64,000 nt of DNA from Melampsora larici-populina 98AG31. Taxonomy: Eukaryota; Basidiomycota; Pucciniomycetes; Pucciniales; Melampsoraceae. The stretch lies in contig NW_006768776.1 in NCBI RefSeq assembly GCF_000204055.1, forward strand, positions 1,147,019 through 1,211,018. Direction: 5' to 3'. The position numbers and the translations under genes are program-made. Under the pieces are notes generated by a model that was not told the origin of the DNA, did not search any database, and worked only from the letters and a program-made list of their open reading frames with translations. Position 1 is the first letter of the stretch; each line of letters starts with the position of its first letter. Shown here in pieces: positions 58,153 through 64,000 of the stretch.

Positions 58153-60904
58153 TTACACAATATGCCAATCTAATTCATTTGCAAACTTAGGTAACTGTTG
58201 AGCAATTTGTTCTACATCCTTATCTCCTCTTCCAGATAAACACTAAGAAAAAAGAAAAAAAAGAAAAATTTTAGATCAATTCATGATTCTCAAATCTTGA
58301 TCTAAACCAAAAAATCGGATTAACACATACCATCACAATATTTGCATCTTTTCCTACTTCACGTGCCACATCCGCTGTACTCCAAATCGCATGAGCCGTT
58401 TCTAAAGCAGGAATGATTCCTTCTTGTTCAACACACATTTTAAAGCCTTTCAAAGCTTCCACATCAGTAGCTACTCGGTATTCAGCTCTACCTGCATCTT
58501 TCAAATAAGCATGTTCAGGTCCGACACCTGGATAATCAAGTCCGGCTGAAATCGAATGAGTTTCTGAGATTTGTCCATCTGATGATTGTAAGATATAAGT
58601 CAAAACTCCATGTAAAACTCCTTTGGTTCCTTTACTTAATGTAGCTGAGTGTTCATGGCCTGAGGTACCTGAACCTCCTGCTTCAACACCGATTAAGCGT
58701 ACTGATTTGTCAGGTAAGAATGAATAGAATGTTCTACAAGAGCAAATCGTTCACATCAGTCAATCTCCAAAATAGAAAATCGAGAATCACATTGTGGACT
58801 GACCCAATTGCATTACTACCACCTCCAACACATGCAATAACTGCATCGGGAAGGCCTCCTATCTGAGCCTGCATTTGTTCCTTGATCTCATTTCCAATCA
58901 CACTTTGAAAATCACGAACGATGGTAGGGAAGGGATGTGGACCGATAGCCGACCCAACAAGATAATGTGTCGTGCTCAGGTTCGTGACCCAATCACGCAT
59001 AGCCTCATCTAAGTAAAACATTCATAGTCTAAGTGAAAAGAACGAAAGAAGTCGACTGTATGAAGGGGAAAGGACCGAGGGACTCAACTGATTGCATCTT
59101 TCAGTGTTTGACTTCCACTTGTTACCGCTACCACTTTAGCACCTAACATCTTCATCCTAAAAACATTCAAAGCCTGACGTCTAGCATCTTCTGCTCCCAT
59201 GTAAACCACACATTCTAATCCGAATTTAGCACAAACAGTGGCAGTTGCAACCCCATGTTGACCCGCACCCGTTTCTGCAATAATTCGTTTCTTACCAAGT
59301 CTCATGGCTAAAAGAGCTTGACCTACTGCATTATTAATCTTATGTGATCCAGTATGATTTAAATCTTCACGTTTAAACCAGATCTTAGCACCTCCAATCT
59401 TTTCAGTTAATCTTTTGGCATAGTATAAACCTGATGGTCGATTCATATAACCATAGTAACTTTGAAATTCGGCTTGAAAACTTGGATCTGCTTTAGCTGC
59501 TTTATGACATGCTTCAAGTTCAACCAAACAATCCACTAATGATTCTGGAACGTATTGTCCACCGAATTCTCCAAACCGATAATCCGAAGAGTTTTGAGTA
59601 TCCGAATGGGTGGTTGTAGTTCCATTACTCGTTTGGTTTCCATTGGTGGTGGGTACAGTTGAAGTGGATTCCATTCGTTTTCGACCTGATTTTCCTCCAC
59701 AGATCTCTTCACAGAATGATGTGGCGGCATTGATCACTTGATCTCCTTCTTGTTCTTTCAGAAACGTTAAGAGTTTGGAACCGATCACCACTCCATTTGC
59801 TACAGCTCCTACTTCATCAAAATGGGCTGGAGTCGAAACACCAAAGCCTACAGCTAGAGGTACAGGTCCTTCAGCTGAAGCGGTGGCTAGAGATCTGATT
59901 CGAGAAACGAGTTGAGGTAGTGAAGATTCGACTGCATTTGATGCTCCTGTTGTACCCATCTAGAGGTAAATCATATTGTGAGTTCAGAAATTTACGATCC
60001 AAGTAGGTATAAGATGATATATATGGTATGTATTGTGATGCTTACTTTCGAGACAACATAGACGAATGAATCGGCTATCGAAGTGAGAAAAGTGATACGA
60101 GAATCTGAAGTCGAAGGAGCGATGAGAGGTACATAACTAAGCCTACGAAATGCAAAATTCGAAATATCAGATTAACTCGTAAGGTATAATGATTTGAGCC
60201 GAAGAGAAGGATAAGCAAACCCTGAAGAAGTACAGATCTTCCTGAATTTGATGGCTTCTTCCGGAGGTAAATCGACCACGATGAATCCATTTGCTCCAGC
60301 TTCTTTCGCTTCTGAAACAGCCAGTTGTTCACCGTATGACATAAGAGGATTATAGTAACCTAGATCACATCGTAACCAAGATGGTCAGGATGATATTCAA
60401 ATAATTTGGAAAGAAGTAGGATGGTTACCCATGAGGATGACAGGTGCCTTGAGTCCTTGTTTTCTTGCTTCCTTAACATAACCCAAACATGTAGTATAGT
60501 TCACATTGTGACTAAGTGCGATCTATCAAAGAATACCAAGTTAGATTCAATTCGACACACATCGATAGAGTAAGGGTCATATGAAAAATAGTATTCTCAC
60601 ATTGTTACTTTCTTGGATTACTACTCCATCTGCTAATGGATCACTAAAAGGAATTCCAAGTTCCAAAATATCAGCACCACCTGCTTCTAAAGCCAATAAC
60701 AATGGAACAGTATATTTCGGATGTGGAAACCCTAGTAAGAAACAAAAAAAAAGTTAGTATTTGATTTTCCCTCCCAAAGAATTGTACTGGTCAAATGCAA
60801 ACAAAAAGATGAAAAAAAACTGTACCTGCTGTAAGAAAGGTAACCAAGACAGGTAAGTTTTGAGCCGCTTTATTAGCAAATACTTGTCGAATATGTGTAG
60901 CCAT
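58153..60904 (-). CDS. TRP5: Tryptophan synthase, fused alpha-beta
   Basis: This cytosolic enzyme makes tryptophan from indole-3-glycerol phosphate and serine; indole passes from the alpha to the beta domain. Nine exons (60904-60826, 60731-60601, 60522-60429, 60359-60221, 60142-60046, 59959-59089, 59008-58804, 58733-58331, 58242-58153) give 2109 nt and 702 aa, close to the yeast length of 707. The alpha domain (about 1-270) shows [24 protein letters not shown] (Glu and Asp catalytic positions), YYNPLMSYG and [12 protein letters not shown] Thr/Asn-rich linker is at about 278-305. The beta domain begins [13 protein letters not shown]. The PLP lysine is Lys387 in HTGSHKINN, and the phosphate-binding GGGSNAIG is near 532-538. 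The C-terminal [10 protein letters not shown] is typical. All introns are GT-AG, 70-94 nt. Confidence 0.97.
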
Positions 60905-61267
60905 GTTTGTGTTTTTGAGAAGGTTGAGGTTGAGCAAAATAATAAAAAGTTGTGCTATTTTTGCAGAATGGACTGTGCATCAAATAAAAATCCGAGACGA
61001 CTTCTACCGGGCTCGGACCGAGATCGACATAAATAGACCGAGTTTTACCCCACAATCTCAATCCACATCGGCTATATCGATCGATCGTTCTCAAAACGGT
61101 CATCAGATACCCATTGCGAATTGACATTGCTCCGTGTTGGAGGTCGCATGAAGACATGGAAACCTCGCTAGGTTGACCTTTGAGGTAACAACTTACACAG
61201 ATCGACCATCATCAAAAAGTTGCAAGATCTCAAAGGTCGAAATTTTGACCGAACCATATATGTATGT
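60905..61267. other. TRP5 upstream region
   Basis: This 360-bp stretch between the TRP5 start codon and the terminal repeat of the retroelement should contain the TRP5 promoter. No clear binding motif can be claimed. A pyrimidine-rich leader precedes the ATG on the minus strand. Confidence 0.5.
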
Positions 61268-61545
61268 ATCTATTTCTCACGTGTGTGTGATAGACAGTTG
61301 TTAGGTGGTAAGTCTATGTCGAATATGACTATGACTGGTGACTGAGCCCGTGCTTAAGGAACCTACAATACCAGGAGCGAAAGTTCTTCCACCTTAGACA
61401 CAGACTTACATGTTTGTTTGTTTGTGTGTAAAGTGGTGTGGGGTGGGCCCCAGACAGGAGCAGAGGTATTATAAGATCCTCAGATCATACCTCGAACCTC
61501 TCTGAGGCGAGAACAGAGCTCTCGGAGATGTGGGCTTCTCAGCCC
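61268..61545 (-). repeat. Split direct repeat, outer copy (B2)
   Basis: This 278-bp sequence (ATCTATTTCTCACGTGTGTG at the left end, CTTCTCAGCCC at the right end) recurs at 61803-62080, offset by 535 bp. The one difference noted is GAGCGAAAG here against GAGCAAAAG there. It is the terminal copy on the 3' side of the element. Confidence 0.85.
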
Positions 61546-61802
61546 GGGAGGAGGGTGGGCTTTTTGAAGAAAAGAAGAGGGGTGAGAAGAGCTGAGCAGG
61601 AAGTCTCCCAGGGAGAGCTGTGAATTTTGGAAGCGTGGGAGGAGGAAAAATTTTTCCTTTCTCACGCTTCCGAACTTGAAACCCATCAGCTTCTTGGAGA
61701 GTCGGTGCGTGCCCCTATGAGAGCACGCGCCCTTCCTGCTTCTCACCCCTGCCCTCAGAAATAGACTCCTGTGTACCGTCGCGGGCTTTGGGAACACCGG
61801 TA
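61546..61802 (-). repeat. Segment between split repeats (A2 candidate)
   Basis: This unique 257-bp segment lies between the two B repeats. By the Ngaro model it should also occur at the far 5' end of the element as A1, outside the window. It contains a strong hairpin at about 61629-61672 (GGAAGCGTG ... CACGCTTCC with an A/T-rich top). Confidence 0.6.
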
Positions 61803-62080
61803 ATCTATTTCTCACGTGTGTGTGATAGACAGTTGTTAGGTGGTAAGTCTATGTCGAATATGACTATGACTGGTGACTGAGCCCGTGCTTAAGGAACCTA
61901 CAATACCAGGAGCAAAAGTTCTTCCACCTTAGACACAGACTTACATGTTTGTTTGTTTGTGTGTAAAGTGGTGTGGGGTGGGCCCCAGACAGGAGCAGAG
62001 GTATTATAAGATCCTCAGATCATACCTCGAACCTCTCTGAGGCGAGAACAGAGCTCTCGGAGATGTGGGCTTCTCAGCCC
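61803..62080 (-). repeat. Split direct repeat, inner copy (B1)
   Basis: This is the second 278-bp copy, directly downstream (minus strand) of the recombinase coding region and its short untranslated tail (62081-62400). It is nearly identical to 61268-61545. Confidence 0.85.
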
Positions 62081-62400
62081 CTAGACTCACGTAAACGAAG
62101 AGCCGTGAGCCATGAGAAGCCCCCAAATCTCTCGTCTGCGTGAGTCTCAACAACTCTCAACACTCCCGTTCATCTTTCCCCTAAACGCATCCTTTCTGTA
62201 TGGGAAATTAAACTTTATATTGTCACCACAAATCCGCGGCCAATTCAGATGATCTGCGCGCTGATCCTTACAAAAGGAGAACTTTATTTTCTGAACAAAC
62301 TCGAAGGACGCTGAAGCTACCTTCCAACTAAATCATATACACATCAGAGTGAGGTTTTTTTAAAATTTTTCCCCCGCCCGAGGTCTTCTCAAACCGCTTG
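62081..62400 (-). other. 3' untranslated tail of the DIRS-like element
   Basis: No coding sequence is seen between the recombinase stop and the first split repeat. A small inverted repeat (GACTCACG ... GTGAGTC at about 62085-62146) lies next to the repeat border and may be part of the terminal structure. Confidence 0.4.
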
Positions 62401-63538
62401 TCATTTTCCGTATGAAATCTTCAAATCATTCAGTAGCTTCTTCGTCGAACTTAGCTCCCTATCTGAATACTTTCGAAGGTATATCTTGTACGCGTCTGAA
62501 GACCACCTTCCACAGGATTTGAGGTTTTCTCTCGAAGCTCCGAGGTTCCATCTTAACGAGGCCCCCCCCGATTCTGAACGAATGACCATACAGAAGTTGA
62601 TTTTTCTTTGATCTATTCTCGTTCCAAATCTCTCTCAGGTATGTCACTGTTTCATTTTTCTTGAGGATTTCGCGACTTTTACCGGACCCTATTGAGAAGA
62701 TCCTATCTGACGGGTTCCTGGGTCAATAATCGAACAGCTTCCGTAGGGCCTTCACCGGATTCAGGGTCGACTTTTGTTCTTGGAGGTGTATGAATTGAAC
62801 TTCTCCCGGACCCGCGGTTTTTGCGTTCCTCAAGGTGATTCTGACGTTGACGTCTCCTTTTCCCCAAGCTACGTCTTCCCATCTAGGTACCTTGTCCGAG
62901 TCCTTGTTGGTAACCAACTCGCCTAACCTCGCTGTCCCCCAGAATGCGACGAGTGCCAAAGCTAGGATTGCCAGGCCTTTCTCCCCCTTGTTCGGAAGGT
63001 GTTCGCACAGGACGACGAGATCGGACACCATCACCGGTGGGCGTTTCTTTTCCTTGTTCTTGAATTCTGCCTCAATAGCACGCGAGGCTTTCAAGAGCCC
63101 TGCGACCGCGCCGTCGATGTGTGACGGGTAAACAGCGTTGTGGAAGAGGTGCCATGCCTTGATCCCGGCTACGTAGGCTTTTAGAGTTCTCGAGCTGACC
63201 AATTCATCGTCTTTCGCCCTCTCCTCTACCTTCTTAGAACCCCATACGACAAACTCCTTCATCCTGTCTCCCGATATCGGTAAGAGTTCATTTGCATTCA
63301 ACCTTTTCACTGATGCGAATCTGTGTAACTTCACGATAGCTGAATTGTAGTGTTTTAATGTTCCGTCTGCCCAGGTGCCTCTCAAGAAATGGGTTTGGAC
63401 CTTGTCATCTCTTGAGACGTCTACTCCATGAGCGTTCTTCTTGAATGTTCCGTACGCCTTTGTAAGTTTCCACAGATCACCTTCCGTCGGCTCGTTCGAG
63501 GTGACTGTCTCTGACTTTCTAGAAGGGGATTTCCTCAT
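62401..63538 (-). pseudogene. Tyrosine recombinase of the DIRS-like element, disrupted
   Basis: The intact first part (63538-62723, 271 aa) contains an N-terminal SAM-like domain (TLKHYNSAIVKLHRF, LKAYVAGIKAWH) and the first catalytic block with the arginine in GTARLGELV. It stops at TGA 62725-62723. The same frame then continues to the second block GHSFRIGG (HxxR). There a run of eight G residues (plus-strand C run 62562-62569) shifts the frame; seven would keep it. The third frame segment carries GRWSSDAYKIYLRKY with the probable catalytic tyrosine. The catalytic set R...HxxR...Y is thus recognisable, but the gene is broken by one stop and one frameshift. The gene starts inside the end of the RNase H frame (20-base overlap). 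Confidence 0.8.
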
Positions 63539-63986
63539 CGTTCTTCAGGGTAATTTGATGCAAAATGAAGCGAAGATCTTCTGGCACCTGAATCAGAACT
63601 TCGTTGTACCAAGCGAGATCTCCGAGGATGCCTCGGGATAGTCCATCTGCTTTGTTATCCCCGGAAACCACTCTCCTCTGTTTCACGTTGCAACCTAAAT
63701 TAGTGAGTAGATGCTGGATTTGTTTCAGCTCCTCATTTACGAGGGCATCCTTAGACTTCCTCTTCCGAAGGCCGGCTTCTGTCGTCGTGTTATCGGTGTC
63801 TACCCAAAATGTTTTTCCTCTCACTGACGAGATCTTGTCCAGGACCAGGAGACCCAGCCTCACGGCTACGGTCTCAGCCCAAGCTATCGAGCGTTTCCCA
63901 TTTTGTAGCCGAAAAGTTTGCCAGCCTTCAATAAATTTAAAACTCGCCCAGTTAGCATCCACCAGTACTCCGATCCTAACAAGCAT
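63519..63986 (-). pseudogene. RNase H domain of DIRS-like pol (partial)
   Basis: This 155-aa frame runs from ATG 63986. It carries a ribonuclease H-like fold typical of DIRS-order pol: VLVDANWASF (first Asp), RSIAWAETVAVRLGLLVL (Glu), FWVDTDNTTTEAGLRKRKS (Asp) and the closing GDNKADGLSRG (Asp). The reverse transcriptase domain would lie upstream, outside the window. A TAA just before the ATG (about 63993-63995) interrupts the same frame, so this is probably the tail of a damaged polyprotein rather than a separate gene. Confidence 0.75.
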
Positions 63987-64000
63987 GTCCGGTTAGTCAC

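Larger units (their letters stand above)
61268..64000 (-). mobile_element. 3' part of a DIRS-order (Ngaro-like) retrotransposon
   Basis: Read on the minus strand, the window edge enters an element with an RNase H domain, a tyrosine recombinase and then a pair of 278-bp direct repeats enclosing a 257-bp unique segment. Tyrosine recombinase plus RNase H in one transcription unit defines the DIRS order. The B1-A2-B2 arrangement of split direct repeats is that described for Ngaro elements. The reverse transcriptase and the A1 repeat should lie beyond 64000. The two B repeats differ at one position I could see, yet the coding part has at least three lesions, so this is a defective copy. Confidence 0.8.

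Overview
This is eukaryotic DNA, almost certainly from a basidiomycete fungus and most likely a rust (Pucciniales). The host genes are split by many short introns (about 64-150 nt). The protein set includes a Zn2Cys6 regulator, a fused tryptophan synthase, a GPI mannosyltransferase and a basidiomycete 'macrophage-activating glycoprotein'-like surface protein. The spaces between genes are AT-rich and full of retrotransposons and small inverted-repeat elements. The rust assignment is inference; fungus and basidiomycete are well supported. No CRISPR array, operon or bacterial feature is present.

Layout. 1-3.4 kb: repeat DNA with a 1.9-kb inverted-repeat element. 3.46-4.14 kb (-): ribosomal protein uS11 (RPS14), with a first coding exon that is only the ATG. 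4.1-10.3 kb: gene-poor, with four inverted-repeat/MITE-like units. 10.3-14.6 kb (+): nine-exon Zn2Cys6 transcription factor. 16.4-22.3 kb (+): Gypsy/chromovirus element with 186-bp LTRs and one stop in pol. 22.9-24.7 kb (-): GPI mannosyltransferase SMP3/PIG-Z. 26.8-27.4 kb: Mutator-type MITE. 28.5-29.5 kb (-): small membrane protein. 33.0-45.9 kb (+): a repeat-rich, possibly secreted host gene cut in two by a very young, apparently intact 10.2-kb Gypsy element (34,639-44,867). 46.5-49.8 kb (+): ELMO/CED-12 (Lmo1-like) protein. 50.7-52.2 kb (-): GPI-anchored MAG-like glycoprotein. 54.1-55.8 kb (+): F-box-like/LRR protein. 56.8-57.3 kb (+): tentative 74-aa protein. 58.2-60.9 kb (-): tryptophan synthase TRP5. 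61.3 kb to the window edge (-): 3' part of a DIRS-order (Ngaro-like) tyrosine-recombinase retrotransposon with split direct repeats.

The host genes do not form a pathway; they are dispersed housekeeping and cell-surface genes with their own strands and promoters. The most notable points are: (i) the in-frame disruption of the 33-46 kb gene by a near-pristine Gypsy copy with a perfect 5-bp target duplication; (ii) the 5' region of that Gypsy, where a series of phase-consistent introns opens a second reading frame that overlaps the start of Gag-Pol; and (iii) the Ngaro-type B1-A2-B2 repeat arrangement at the right end. All exon boundaries were read by eye from splice sites and phase; total coding lengths divide by three in every multi-exon model given.
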